From Fictibacillus barbaricus (GTDB lineage Bacteria; Bacillota; Bacilli; Bacillales; Fictibacillaceae), in NCBI RefSeq assembly GCF_014635025.1, contig NZ_BMCE01000002.1, forward strand, positions 1,240,001 to 1,304,000: a stretch of DNA of 64,000 nt. Direction: 5' to 3'. Position 1 is the first letter of the stretch. Each line of letters starts with the position of its first letter. This document shows positions 31,262-39,939 of this stretch, one piece after another. Below the pieces are notes generated by a model that was given only the letters and a program-made list of their open reading frames with translations, searched no databases and had not been told where the DNA came from. The position numbers and the translations under genes were made by a program.

Positions 31262-32533
31262 TTAAACTGCAATCCTTCTATTCTCGTACATCTCTTGAAT
31301 GGCTTCTTCACTCTTATTCTCATCAAATTCATTTTCACTTTTTGAAACAACGATCGTTGCGATTCCGTTACCGATTAAGTTTACGATCGCACGGGCTTCA
31401 CTCATGAAACGGTCTACCCCAAGCAGAAGTGCCAATCCTTCAACCGGAATAACCTGCATTGCCGTTAATGTTGAAGCAAGAACGATAAATCCTCCGCCAG
31501 TTACTGCTGCTGCTCCTTTAGACGTTAACATCAATACAGCGATGATCGTAAGCTGCTGCGTTAAGCTTAAGTCTATGCCGAACACTTGAGCCAAGAAAAC
31601 GACAGCCATGGAAAGATAGATGGATGTTCCGTCTAGGTTGAACGAATATCCAGTTGGAATGACAAGACCAACAACTGATTTTGAACAGCCGAACTTTTCC
31701 ATCTTGTTCATCATTCTTGGGAGCACAGATTCTGATGAACTCGTTCCAAGTACGATAAGAAGTTCGTCTTTTATAAACTTCAGATACTTCCAAAGACTAA
31801 AGCCGTACATTTTACAGATCAGGTTCAAAACGATGAAAACAAAGAAGAACATCGTCGTATAAACGGCGATCATTAATTTCCCTAGCGGAACCAGAGACTC
31901 AAGACCGTAGTTTCCGATCGTAAACGCCATTGCACCAAATGCTCCAAGCGGTGCCGCTTTCATGATATAGCCCACGATTTTGAAAAAGACGTTAAGCAGT
32001 TTATCAAAGAACTCGATAATGATCTTTCCTTTGTCACCAAGAGCCGTTAAACCGACACCGAAAAGAATAGAGAAAAACAGAACTTGCAGGATATCTCCTT
32101 TTGCAAAGGCATCAACCATGTTGCTCGGAACGATATGTGTAACAAACTCGATCCAGTCGATCTTTCCGCCTTCCTCTGAAGTATATTGAGATACATCACC
32201 TTTTTCGAGCTTATCAAAATCTAAACCAGCACCAGGTTTTAACACGTTAACAACAATAAGACCGATGACAAGTGCAAGTGTCGTTACGATCTCAAAGTAG
32301 ATAAAAGCTTTCCCACCTACCTTACCTACCTTTTTCATGTCTCCCATTTTTGCGATTCCAAGAACGATTGTTAAGAAGATAATTGGAGCGATCACCATTT
32401 TAACAGCATTAATGAACGTATCACCAACAGGCTTCATCTGTTTTCCGACTTCCGGCCAGATCAGACCCACAAGCACCCCAACCGCTATAGCAGTCAAAAC
32501 CTGGAACGTTAAATTCTTAAATAATCTTTTCAT
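31262..32533 (-). CDS. dctA: C4-dicarboxylate:cation symporter DctA/DctP, 423 aa
   Basis: A DAACS-family carrier for succinate, fumarate and malate. It has the family motifs [11 protein letters not shown] (hairpin 1 serine-rich loop), [20 protein letters not shown] (cation and substrate site) and [13 protein letters not shown]. Eight membrane helices plus two re-entrant loops. It is the transport gene of the dct cluster; the two-component pair dctS-dctR lies upstream on the same strand and dctB is divergent. Two in-frame ATGs exist (32539, 32533); GGGG spacing and homologues favour the second. A perfect cre box and a strong hairpin lie in front. Confidence 0.92.
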   Translation of the reverse strand: MKRLFKNLTFQVLTAIAVGVLVGLIWPEVGKQMKPVGDTFINAVKMVIAPIIFLTIVLGIAKMGDMKKVGKVGGKAFIYFEIVTTLALVIGLIVVNVLKPGAGLDFDKLEKGDVSQYTSEEGGKIDWIEFVTHIVPSNMVDAFAKGDILQVLFFSILFGVGLTALGDKGKIIIEFFDKLLNVFFKIVGYIMKAAPLGAFGAMAFTIGNYGLESLVPLGKLMIAVYTTMFFFVFIVLNLICKMYGFSLWKYLKFIKDELLIVLGTSSSESVLPRMMNKMEKFGCSKSVVGLVIPTGYSFNLDGTSIYLSMAVVFLAQVFGIDLSLTQQLTIIAVLMLTSKGAAAVTGGGFIVLASTLTAMQVIPVEGLALLLGVDRFMSEARAIVNLIGNGIATIVVSKSENEFDENKSEEAIQEMYENRRIAV

Positions 32534-32561
32534 ATTCATCTTCCCCTTTCATTATTTTGAA

Positions 32562-32593
32562 AAGGGGGTCTGTCCCGGGGACAGACCCCCTTC
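32562..32593. other. Very strong GGGGTCTGTCCC palindrome in the dctA leader
   Basis: AAGGGGGTCTGTCCC pairs perfectly with GGGACAGACCCCCTT. In the dctA direction TTTTC follows, so it could stop transcription. Palindromes of this sequence are, from memory, scattered in other Bacillus genomes, so it could also be a dispersed repeat. Confidence 0.6.
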
Positions 32594-32636
32594 AATTTCC
32601 ATAAAAAATAGCGTTACCTACACTTTGTAAATGTAA

Positions 32637-32650
32637 TGATAACGCTTTCA
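32637..32650 (-). promoter_or_regulatory. CcpA (cre) site of dctA
   Basis: Leftward TGAAAGCGTTATCA matches the cre consensus fully. It overlaps a likely -35 (TTGAAA), so CcpA bound to it should repress dctA when glucose is present. Confidence 0.75.
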
Positions 32651-32707
32651 AGTATTTGTTAGAATATTTTGAACGTATTGAACGTTTTGGTCTTTTTGGT
32701 CTTTAGC

Positions 32708-33391
32708 TTATCTTTTTAAGATGTACCGATTCACAGGACGTCCGATTGTTCCGTATTGAATATCCATTTGGATGCTGTTTTTTTTCACCAGATAGTCCAG
32801 ATATCTGCGTGCTGTAACACGGGCAATTCCTATTCCCTCAGCCACTTCTTCTGCTGATTTCGCTTCCGTCTGATTTTGTAAAAATCCTTCGATCTGCTTT
32901 AACGTAAGCTCGTTTAACCCTTTAGGCAGTTCCGCGCTTAAAGCCACCACACGTTGTTCAGAAAAGAAAAGATCATCCAAATCCTTTTGAGTAACCGAGC
33001 CAGAAGGTGAAATGGTCGAGTGAAACGCTCTATACTTTTCCAATGCTTTTTGGATTCGCTCATAATTAAACGGCTTGATGATATAGTCAAATGCACCATT
33101 TTGCAGCATAGATCGTATGGTTTCTAAATCATTTGCTGCGGTTATGACCACAACATCCACCTGAATTTTTTCTGCTCTGATCTGTTGGAGTGTTTTAACG
33201 CCGTCTTGACCTGGCATATAAATATCGAGCACGACAAGATCAGGCTTCAGCTTCCGTACTTGTTCCAACCCATCTGTTCCATTAGATGCGGTAGATATCA
33301 CTTTGAATCCTTTTACTTTTTCTATAAATGCCTTGTTGATCTCCTGCACCATCGGATCGTCTTCGATCAATAGAACCTTAATTTCACTCAT
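32708..33391 (-). CDS. dctR: DctR response regulator, 227 aa
   Basis: Receiver domain (residues 4-118) with acidic pair EDD near residue 10, phosphorylation Asp in VVLDIYMPG (about 55), Thr in VVITAAND and Lys in YIIKPF. The C-terminal part (about 155-225) has a helix-turn-helix (SAEEVAEGIGIARVTARRYLDYL). This is the CitB/DcuR-type layout. Starts at the ATG after AGGGGTGAGAACA and overlaps dctS by 8 bp. Phosphorylated DctR should activate dctA, 170 bp downstream. Confidence 0.92.
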   Translation of the reverse strand: MSEIKVLLIEDDPMVQEINKAFIEKVKGFKVISTASNGTDGLEQVRKLKPDLVVLDIYMPGQDGVKTLQQIRAEKIQVDVVVITAANDLETIRSMLQNGAFDYIIKPFNYERIQKALEKYRAFHSTISPSGSVTQKDLDDLFFSEQRVVALSAELPKGLNELTLKQIEGFLQNQTEAKSAEEVAEGIGIARVTARRYLDYLVKKNSIQMDIQYGTIGRPVNRYILKR

Positions 33392-34982
33392 TGTTCTCAC
33401 CCCTGTCGGTCATCGGAAAAGTGATTAAAAAGCTTGTACCTCGGTTTGGTTGAGAAATCACTTCAATCTCGCCTTTTCCTTTATCTACAATTTGTTGAAT
33501 CAAAAATAACCCGATCCCTGACCCATTGCTTCCTTTTGTCGTGTATCCTCTTTCAAAAATCTGTGTTTGAACTTGATCACTCATTCCACAGCCGTTGTCT
33601 TCCACCAAAACGGCACAAACTTCTGAATCCTGTGCAACGGAAACATCTATTCTTCCGTCGCTCATCCCTTTAAGGGAATCATAAGCGTTTTCGATTAAAT
33701 TGCCTAATATTATCACAAAGTCGTGCTGATCAAGCTGCTCAGGAAATTCTTCAAATCGGCTCTCACTGTCAATTACAACTTGAATTCCTAGTTCCTTCCC
33801 ACGCCCTACTTTGCTTAATAAAAGGCCTGCCAAACTCTCATCCTTTATCCGCTCATTTAAAAATCTGGTAAGAGACCCTTTTTCTTCAGACACTTGAAAG
33901 ACATACTGCATGGCCTTCTTGATTTTTCCTAGCTGCAGAAGACCTGCTATCGTATGAAGCTTGTTCATATGCTCATGATTTTGTACACGCAGTGCTTCAA
34001 CGAACGCTCTAACGCCTGTTAATTCTTCGGCCATCCTCGCGACTTCCGTTCTGTCTTGGAAAATGGCCACTGCTCCAACTATTTGGTTCTTCACTTTTAT
34101 AGGCACACGGTTACTCATAATAACTTTTCCGCTAACCCGAATTTCCTGATTGTACACAGGACGGCTGAGTTCAATAATCTCGGGCAATCGTGTATCCGGA
34201 ATGACCTCTCGAATCGGTTTACCTACAACATCACCTGTAACTGAGAAGATGCTCTTTGCTTTTTCGTTAAAGATCGATATTTGCTCCTGGTTATCTATTG
34301 CAATTACACCTTCATGCATCGAATGGAAAGTAGCTGTTCGTTCTTCGAGCATCCTAACGATTTCGTGTGGTTCCAGATAAAACATCTGCTGCTTAAGATG
34401 ACTCGCAAGCAGATAAGATCCGATGATGCCGAACGAGAGAACCAGCAGTAAAATCAAGGTCATCTCGTCTGTCAAGTCATTTACTACTTCATAAAAACCC
34501 GGAATAACATGACCCACAACGACAACTCCGATCTGCTCCAATTCTGAATTTTTTATCGGTACAAAAGCTCTTACCGCGGTTCCCATCTCACCTTTTGCTT
34601 TCGAGGTAAACGTATGATCAGCAAATGCAGCACTTTCATCTTTTCCTTCTGATTTTGTGCCAAGCATATCCTTGACCGGATGCGAATAACGCACATGGTC
34701 CATGTTCATTACCACGATATAGTCCGCTTCGTTAATAACTCGTATTTTTTCAACAGCTGGTTCAATTTGCTTCCAGCCCTCTTTTTCTTGAATATTCTCT
34801 TTCACCTCGGGAAGCTGTGCAACTGTTCGGGAAGTGATCATGGCTCGCTTGGCAAGCTCTTCTTCCTGAATATCGAGGATTTTTCCGATGATAACAACTC
34901 CGCCGATAACAATTGCATACAGGACGATGCCAAAGGTAAGGATCATAATTTTTGTTCGGATCGGCAAGCGTTTCATCGTCAT
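33384..34982 (-). CDS. dctS: DctS sensor histidine kinase, 532 aa
   Basis: CitA/DcuS-type membrane sensor. Helix 1 at about 13-35, an extracytoplasmic PAS-like sensor domain to about 165, helix 2 at about 170-195, a cytosolic PAS domain (about 210-320), a Spo0B-type phosphoacceptor helix (NHEHMNKLHTIAGLLQLG), and an ATPase domain (NLIENAYDSL, NGCGM, SNGSGIGLFLIQQIV). It senses C4-dicarboxylates together with the binding protein DctB, by analogy with B. subtilis. AGGAGG is 9 bp before the ATG at 34982, which I prefer to the longer frame. Confidence 0.92.
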   Translation of the reverse strand: MTMKRLPIRTKIMILTFGIVLYAIVIGGVVIIGKILDIQEEELAKRAMITSRTVAQLPEVKENIQEKEGWKQIEPAVEKIRVINEADYIVVMNMDHVRYSHPVKDMLGTKSEGKDESAAFADHTFTSKAKGEMGTAVRAFVPIKNSELEQIGVVVVGHVIPGFYEVVNDLTDEMTLILLLVLSFGIIGSYLLASHLKQQMFYLEPHEIVRMLEERTATFHSMHEGVIAIDNQEQISIFNEKAKSIFSVTGDVVGKPIREVIPDTRLPEIIELSRPVYNQEIRVSGKVIMSNRVPIKVKNQIVGAVAIFQDRTEVARMAEELTGVRAFVEALRVQNHEHMNKLHTIAGLLQLGKIKKAMQYVFQVSEEKGSLTRFLNERIKDESLAGLLLSKVGRGKELGIQVVIDSESRFEEFPEQLDQHDFVIILGNLIENAYDSLKGMSDGRIDVSVAQDSEVCAVLVEDNGCGMSDQVQTQIFERGYTTKGSNGSGIGLFLIQQIVDKGKGEIEVISQPNRGTSFLITFPMTDRGENNE

Positions 34983-35076
34983 GGCAGAAGTCCTCCTCAT
35001 TATCGTTGACCTTATTGTATCATTACAATTTTAATATGTTAGACTATTAAAAAAAGTAACAGATACGGGGTAATGA

Positions 35077-36141
35077 ATGATGAAAGCATTCACGGGAATT
35101 GTGGTGTTATTGCTTACCGGTTTAGCCGCATCGATCTGGATTGGGTTCCATACGAAGTTGTCAGAAGGAACGGTTCCCTATGACGATGATCAAGAAGGAA
35201 TAAATGAACAAGTAGTTATCAAATTTAGCCATGTGGTCGCGGAAAATACGCCAAAAGGCCTTGCTGCCCAACGGTTTGCAAACCGTGTTGATGAAAGATC
35301 TGATGGTCGGATAAAAGTAGAAGTGATTCCTAACGGGGGTCTATATTCCGATCAAGAGGAATTTGAAGCATTGCAGCGTGGAGATATACAGATGATTGCT
35401 CCAGCCACCACAAAGCTAAGTTCGTTTTCTTCCAAGTGGCAAGTACTAGATCTTCCATATGCAATGCCTACAAGAGAAAGTATCATTGAAGCGTTAAACG
35501 GTGAGATAGGTGAGATTCTGCTTCAGAAACTAGAGAAAAGCAACATGAAAGGCCTCACATTATGGATTAATGGCTTTAAACAAGTAACAACAAATAACGG
35601 TCCGATCATTCAGCCAGCTGACTTAAATGGACAGGCCCTTCGTATCATGCCAAGCTCAGTACTAAAAAAACAATTTGAGTTAGTAGGTGCCAAAGCCATT
35701 GGACTGGATTTTAATGATACATATCGGTTGTTGGAGTCAGGGGAATTGAACGGTGAAGAGAACACGATCTCTAACATCTACTCAAAAAAGTTTTTTGAGG
35801 TACAAAGTGACCTTACCATCAGTGATCATGGATTTTTAGGATATGCCGTTATCATGAATAAGGATTTCTGGGATCATCTTACGGCTGATCAGCAAAAGAT
35901 CATTTCGGAAGCATTGGATGAGACCACACGGTGGAACCAGACACATTCGTTTGCAATGAACGATGAACAGCTATCCATCATTCAGAGAAACTCTTCCATT
36001 TCCATTCATCGCCTGACAGATAAGGAAAAGAAGGAATGGGCAAAAGCTTGGGAACCCGTTTATCTTGATTTTAAAGAAGAAATTGGAGAAGAGTTATTAA
36101 ATAAGATCCTCGAACTACAAGAGAAATACCGTAAATTTTAA
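35077..36141 (+). CDS. dctB: DctB, TRAP-type extracytoplasmic C4-dicarboxylate-binding protein, 354 aa
   Basis: N-terminal hydrophobic anchor (about 3-24), then a DctP/TRAP-type solute-binding fold: IKFSHVVAENTPKGLAAQRFANRVDE, GGLYSDQEEFEALQRGDIQMIAPAT, LNGQALRIMPSSVLKKQFELVGA. No TRAP membrane subunits are present. In B. subtilis DctB is a co-sensor for DctS rather than a transport component, and the divergent dctS here fits that. No lipobox cysteine is visible, so it is probably held by its uncleaved helix. Confidence 0.9.
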   Translation: MMKAFTGIVVLLLTGLAASIWIGFHTKLSEGTVPYDDDQEGINEQVVIKFSHVVAENTPKGLAAQRFANRVDERSDGRIKVEVIPNGGLYSDQEEFEALQRGDIQMIAPATTKLSSFSSKWQVLDLPYAMPTRESIIEALNGEIGEILLQKLEKSNMKGLTLWINGFKQVTTNNGPIIQPADLNGQALRIMPSSVLKKQFELVGAKAIGLDFNDTYRLLESGELNGEENTISNIYSKKFFEVQSDLTISDHGFLGYAVIMNKDFWDHLTADQQKIISEALDETTRWNQTHSFAMNDEQLSIIQRNSSISIHRLTDKEKKEWAKAWEPVYLDFKEEIGEELLNKILELQEKYRKF

Positions 36142-36145
36142 TAAC

Positions 36146-36184
36146 GAAGACGCCTGTTATTTTATGAACATGCGTCTTTTTCAT
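36146..36184 (+). terminator. Terminator of dctB
   Basis: GAAGACGC pairs with GCGTCTTT, then TTTCAT. It overlaps the 3' end of the leftward CWC gene. Confidence 0.7.
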
Positions 36185-36347
36185 ATTTTTCAATACACTT
36201 TTGGCAAATACATACTTCTTTGTTTGTAGAAACCGCTTCGAGGAGCTGCAGTGGAATGGCAACTCTCATGCACCAACACGTTTCTGGTTTTTCACCAGCT
36301 TCAATTGCACAATGATTATTCTCCCGACATAGTGGACATTCAGACAT
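36162..36347 (-). CDS. Cysteine-rich CWC-family protein, 61 aa
   Basis: A tiny zinc-ribbon-like protein with CPLCREN at the start, TCWCM in the middle (the CWC motif) and VCICQKCIEKYE near the end: nine cysteines in all, probably binding one or two metal ions. Function unknown. Its start overlaps the stop of the HxlR regulator gene by 8 bp, so the two are coupled and the pair may share a role in redox or metal sensing. The ribosome binding site lies within the regulator gene (GGTGAAAAATC). Confidence 0.8.
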   Translation of the reverse strand: MSECPLCRENNHCAIEAGEKPETCWCMRVAIPLQLLEAVSTNKEVCICQKCIEKYEKDACS

Positions 36348-36678
36348 GATTTTTCACCTTTACTTGCATGGCTTTTCCCCATTTTGCGAGTGATTCCAGT
36401 GAAGGTATCAATGCCTCTCCAGCCTCTGTTAAAGAGTATTCAACTCTTGGGGGTATCTCTAAGAATTGCTTACGAACGACAATTCCCTGGTTTTCCATTT
36501 CTTTTAATGATTGAGATAAGACCATGTTTGTTATACCATCCACATGACGTTTCAGTTCGTTGTAACGCAGCGTCTTATTTTTCCATAATGCCCAAATGAT
36601 CGGCAGTCTCCATTTACTTCCGATTAACGTGAGAGCAAACGTTAACGGGCAATCTTCTTTTCGTTTGTATCTATTCAT
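36340..36678 (-). CDS. HxlR-family regulator, 112 aa
   Basis: Winged-helix HxlR-type repressor/activator: CPLTFALTLIGSKWRLPIIWAL (start of DNA-binding domain, with the Cys near residue 10 found in redox-sensing members), LRYNELKRHVDGITNMVLSQSLKEMENQGIV (recognition helix) and PPRVEYSLTEAGEALIPSL. Full length. Coupled to the CWC gene. The ATG follows GGAGTCTTACC. It may regulate itself and the CWC protein; targets elsewhere are likely. Confidence 0.88.
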   Translation of the reverse strand: MNRYKRKEDCPLTFALTLIGSKWRLPIIWALWKNKTLRYNELKRHVDGITNMVLSQSLKEMENQGIVVRKQFLEIPPRVEYSLTEAGEALIPSLESLAKWGKAMQVKVKNHV

Positions 36679-36794
36679 GGTAAGACTCCTTTAATCAGTT
36701 TTTACTGACTTAGTAAGAAATAACTGCATACTTGTTTTCCTTTTGTTATGTAATAAAATTATAGCGTACTTTACGATCTGAAGGGGTGTGCGAA

Positions 36795-37337
36795 ATGGAC
36801 TTAAACTATGAGATTCTTACTGAAGAAAAGATTGAGCTTTGCAGGGATGGATGTAATGAACTAATGGCCTTTCAAAAGTCAAAAGCATACATAACACCAG
36901 AATTATTTGACTCGATGAATTTTGAAACGCGTCTAGTTCCCTCTGTAGAGAAGGCATTATATAACTATATAGTGGTCGTCAAGGATGGTGATGAAGTGGT
37001 AGGTTACGTTTATTCCAATATCTCTCCAAAAGAAGTTTACTCAAACGAATTTGCTACCTTTTTCGACCTTTCCTCTGTTCATGGAACTGTTGTCGGCTGT
37101 TTATCTCAGTTTTATATAAAGGAAGATTACAGACAATACGGGGTGGGCTCTACCCTTTTTAACATGTCCATGAATTGGTTAAGTCAGTTTGATATGGTTG
37201 AAGATTACTTTATCTATGTTTCGAATGGGAACGATAATGCTTTGGAATTTTATAAGAGAAAAGGCTTTAAGGTTAGCCATGATATATTGGACGGATTTAT
37301 AACTGTTTTACGCAGTAAAAAAGTCAGTCCAAAGTAA
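36795..37337 (+). CDS. GNAT-family N-acetyltransferase, 180 aa
   Basis: Acetyl-CoA-dependent acyltransferase fold: VVVKDGDEVVGYVYSNIS (beta strand pair), LSQFYIKEDYRQYGVGSTLF (acetyl-CoA pyrophosphate loop Q/RxxGxG/A, here RQYGVGS) and NALEFYKRKGFKV at the end. The ATG at 36795 has AAGGGGTG 6 bp upstream. Substrate unknown. Single gene in front of a 190-bp gap. Confidence 0.85.
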   Translation: MDLNYEILTEEKIELCRDGCNELMAFQKSKAYITPELFDSMNFETRLVPSVEKALYNYIVVVKDGDEVVGYVYSNISPKEVYSNEFATFFDLSSVHGTVVGCLSQFYIKEDYRQYGVGSTLFNMSMNWLSQFDMVEDYFIYVSNGNDNALEFYKRKGFKVSHDILDGFITVLRSKKVSPK

Positions 37338-37530
37338 TTTTTTGTTTTTGCTCTAGGCACTTCTGACTGTTTTTCACCCTCCAGTACTTCGTCCCTTTGT
37401 AGCTAGTTTTATAGATTTACAAATCTGTAAAATGAAGTTAATAAAATGATTGTAGAATAAAACCTGTTTCTCCAACATCTAGAATTTTTTCTGCTAAATG
37501 GGGTCGAAAATAAAATATATGGAGGCGTTG

Positions 37531-38712
37531 ATGTTGAAAAGACATGGAAACAAGAAGTTCCTTTCTCTTTTCTCAGTTGTCATTGCTTTAGTAGTTAGTA
37601 CTCTAGCATTCATCCCGACTCTTCAAGCTGCCGGTGATGGATCCTGGTCAAGTCCGTATTCTGTATCACAGGCAAAAGCAAACCAGAACAACAGCTTAAA
37701 AACGGTACAAGGTTATGTGGTGGGACAGCCTACTTCAACCACAACTGTTGTGACAAGCAACTATCCGAACGATTATGCGCTTGCTTTAGCAGACAGTGCA
37801 TCTGAGACAAACACTGCCAACATGGTGTATGTTCAGATTCCTACTTCTTTTCGTTCACAGTTTGGTTTAAAAACAAATCCTAGTTTAAAAGGACAATCTA
37901 TTAAAGTTACAGGCTACTTAACGGCTTATTTTTCACATGCTGGTGTGAAGGACGCAACGGCAATGGAAAAAACATCAGGTTCTACACCTACAGATCCTCC
38001 TACTGACCCAACCGATCCGCCTGCTTATGATGACACGTATTACAATTCTGCTAGAGGTCTTACGGGAACAGCATTGAAAACAGCCCTTCATAACATAATT
38101 GACGATCATACCGAGCTTTCCTATACAGAGGTTTGGGAAGCATTAAAGGTGACCGACCAAGACCCAAACAACACTAATAATGTAATCTTGTTATATACAG
38201 GACGTTCACAGAGCAAAACATCTAATGGCAGTGACGTTAACGATTGGAACCGTGAACACGTTTGGGCAAAGTCTCATGGTGATTTTGGAACGACGATGGG
38301 TGCGGGTACTGACATTCATCACTTACGTCCGACAGATGTAACTGTAAATAGCTCTAGGGGGAACCTTGATTTTGATAACGGCGGCACACAGCACTCTGAA
38401 GCACTCGGCAACTATTATGACAGTGATTCTTGGGAACCGCGTGATGCTGTAAAAGGTGACGTAGCCCGCATGCTTTTTTATATGGCCGTCCGTTACGAAG
38501 GCGATAGCGGTGAACCTCAGCTTGAAATGAACAATACTGTAAATAACGGAACAGCTCCTTACCACGGAAAATTATCTACACTATTGCAATGGCACTTGGA
38601 GGATCCAGTAGATAACTGGGAACGCAACCGAAATAACATCATATATGAGCAGTACCAGCATAACCGTAATCCTTTCATCGACCACCCTGAGTGGGTCGAG
38701 GAGATCTGGTAA
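37531..38712 (+). CDS. Secreted endonuclease I-type nuclease, 393 aa
   Basis: A signal peptide (MLKRHGNKKFLSLFSVVIAL, cleaved near LQAAG), an OB-fold-like DUF6359 domain (about 35-125: VQGYVVGQPTS), a TDPPTDPTDPP linker, and an Endonuclease_1 domain (about 165-393) with NREHVWAKSHG and DIHHLRPTDVTVNSSRGN, the His/Asn metal-dependent active site of EndA/BsnI-type enzymes. It probably degrades extracellular DNA or RNA for nutrients. GGAGG is 5 bp before the ATG at 37531. The terminator follows within 10 bp. Confidence 0.9.
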   Translation: MLKRHGNKKFLSLFSVVIALVVSTLAFIPTLQAAGDGSWSSPYSVSQAKANQNNSLKTVQGYVVGQPTSTTTVVTSNYPNDYALALADSASETNTANMVYVQIPTSFRSQFGLKTNPSLKGQSIKVTGYLTAYFSHAGVKDATAMEKTSGSTPTDPPTDPTDPPAYDDTYYNSARGLTGTALKTALHNIIDDHTELSYTEVWEALKVTDQDPNNTNNVILLYTGRSQSKTSNGSDVNDWNREHVWAKSHGDFGTTMGAGTDIHHLRPTDVTVNSSRGNLDFDNGGTQHSEALGNYYDSDSWEPRDAVKGDVARMLFYMAVRYEGDSGEPQLEMNNTVNNGTAPYHGKLSTLLQWHLEDPVDNWERNRNNIIYEQYQHNRNPFIDHPEWVEEIW

Positions 38713-38716
38713 ATAA

Positions 38717-38750
38717 AAAAAGGCAGCGAGAAATCGCTGTCTTTTTTTAT
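38717..38750 (+). terminator. Terminator of the nuclease gene
   Basis: GGCAGCG pairs with CGCTGTC (one G-T), then seven T. A/T runs on both sides also make it usable for the leftward mraY-like gene. Confidence 0.8.
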
Positions 38751-38759
38751 GGCTATATC

Positions 38760-39710
38760 CTACATAAATATCTCAAAGTAGATGAGGCATATTCCACAGG
38801 CGGCCCATGAGACCATCGCAAATACGGTAACGATCATGTTTTCAGACCAGCCATACTTTATTCCATAATGATAATGAATTGGCGTAAAGCGGAACAGTTT
38901 CTTTTTCGTACGTTTAAAATAAGCTACTTGGATGATGACCGATAGCTGTTCGGCAAGATAGATGATAAATAGGATCGGAATCAAGATTTCTACGTTTTCA
39001 ATGATTGCGAGAAATGATAACGTCCCTCCTATCGCTAAAGAGCCTGTATCCCCCATAAACGCTTTTGCCGGATATAAGTTATAGATCAAGAAACCAAGAA
39101 TGGTTGCAATCATCACCAGACAAAACACTTTCACTTCTGTATTCTCACTAATGACAAAGAAAAAGAAGTATGTAGGTATGGACACCATTCCTAACAGCCC
39201 GTCCATTCCGTCTGTGAAATTGATGGCATTTGCGGTTCCGACAATGAACAAGGTGATTATAACTAGATAAAAGACATAAGGGAAGACAATATTTAGTGAT
39301 TCCGTCACACGGATGCTCGTATCAATATCGAAAAGATCAATGCCAATATACAGGAGAAGAATCGTAAACGCAAATTGAAAAATAAGCTTTGTTTTTCCAG
39401 AAACACCACCTGGATCTTGTTTTGATGCTTTCCAAAAATCATCAAGAAACCCAATAAAACTAAACAGCACAAACGTACCTGCAAGAAAAAGCATCACAGG
39501 ACTCGTAGTATAATAAAGGGCTACGAATATCCCTACAAAAAAGACACTTCCCGCCATAAGAGGTGTTCCCTTTTTTTCCTGATGATCGGCTGGCAGTTCA
39601 ACTCGAATGGGCTGTGTCAGTTTCAATTTTTTTAAGGTAAAAATCAAAATTGGTGCTACTAAAACCGTTAATATAAACGTAATAAAAGCAGGGGTTAGCT
39701 GTAAAAACAC
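38760..39710 (-). CDS. MraY-type phospho-MurNAc-pentapeptide transferase paralogue, 316 aa
   Basis: A ten-helix polyprenyl-phosphate sugar-1-phosphate transferase. The MraY signatures are DHQEKKGTPLMAG (usual HxxKxGTPTMGG), NFTDGMDGLLG (catalytic Asp) and MGDTGSLAIGG, and a C-terminal IHYHYGIKYGWSE in place of the canonical HHFELKGW. It makes lipid I of cell-wall synthesis if fully MraY-like. It is not within a dcw cluster, so it is probably a second copy. The start is a GTG at 39710, 8 bp after GAGGAG. A terminator-like hairpin lies in its leader. Confidence 0.82.
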   Translation of the reverse strand: MFLQLTPAFITFILTVLVAPILIFTLKKLKLTQPIRVELPADHQEKKGTPLMAGSVFFVGIFVALYYTTSPVMLFLAGTFVLFSFIGFLDDFWKASKQDPGGVSGKTKLIFQFAFTILLLYIGIDLFDIDTSIRVTESLNIVFPYVFYLVIITLFIVGTANAINFTDGMDGLLGMVSIPTYFFFFVISENTEVKVFCLVMIATILGFLIYNLYPAKAFMGDTGSLAIGGTLSFLAIIENVEILIPILFIIYLAEQLSVIIQVAYFKRTKKKLFRFTPIHYHYGIKYGWSENMIVTVFAMVSWAACGICLIYFEIFM

Positions 39711-39780
39711 GAAAGTGGCTCCTCTCTCGTTCGTCCACCTTAACAATTCGATAAAAGGGGAAATGTTCCTTTATTTTCAT

Positions 39781-39815
39781 ATAAAAAAGACTGCTCTTTC
39801 TCAAGAACAGTCCCT
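39781..39815 (-). promoter_or_regulatory. Terminator-like hairpin in the leader of the MraY paralogue
   Basis: Leftward GACTG...CTT pairs with AAG...CAGTC with a run of six T after it, 70 nt before the start codon. No leftward gene ends here, so it is either a leader attenuator or the end of a short RNA. Confidence 0.55.
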
Positions 39816-39939
39816 TTCCATTTGAGGATCTATGTACAAAGTAATACGTCTTCAATAGGACTTATGCGCGATGGACACTGCTAAGCAGGATTGTTACTGT
39901 TATAAAGTGTAAGAATTTTCAGAATAAGGAGACGTACAT

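Noticed and set aside
36071-36262. Leftward 63-codon frame at the dctB end
   Set aside because: It overlaps the CWC gene in another frame and the dctB terminator, and lacks the cysteine pattern.
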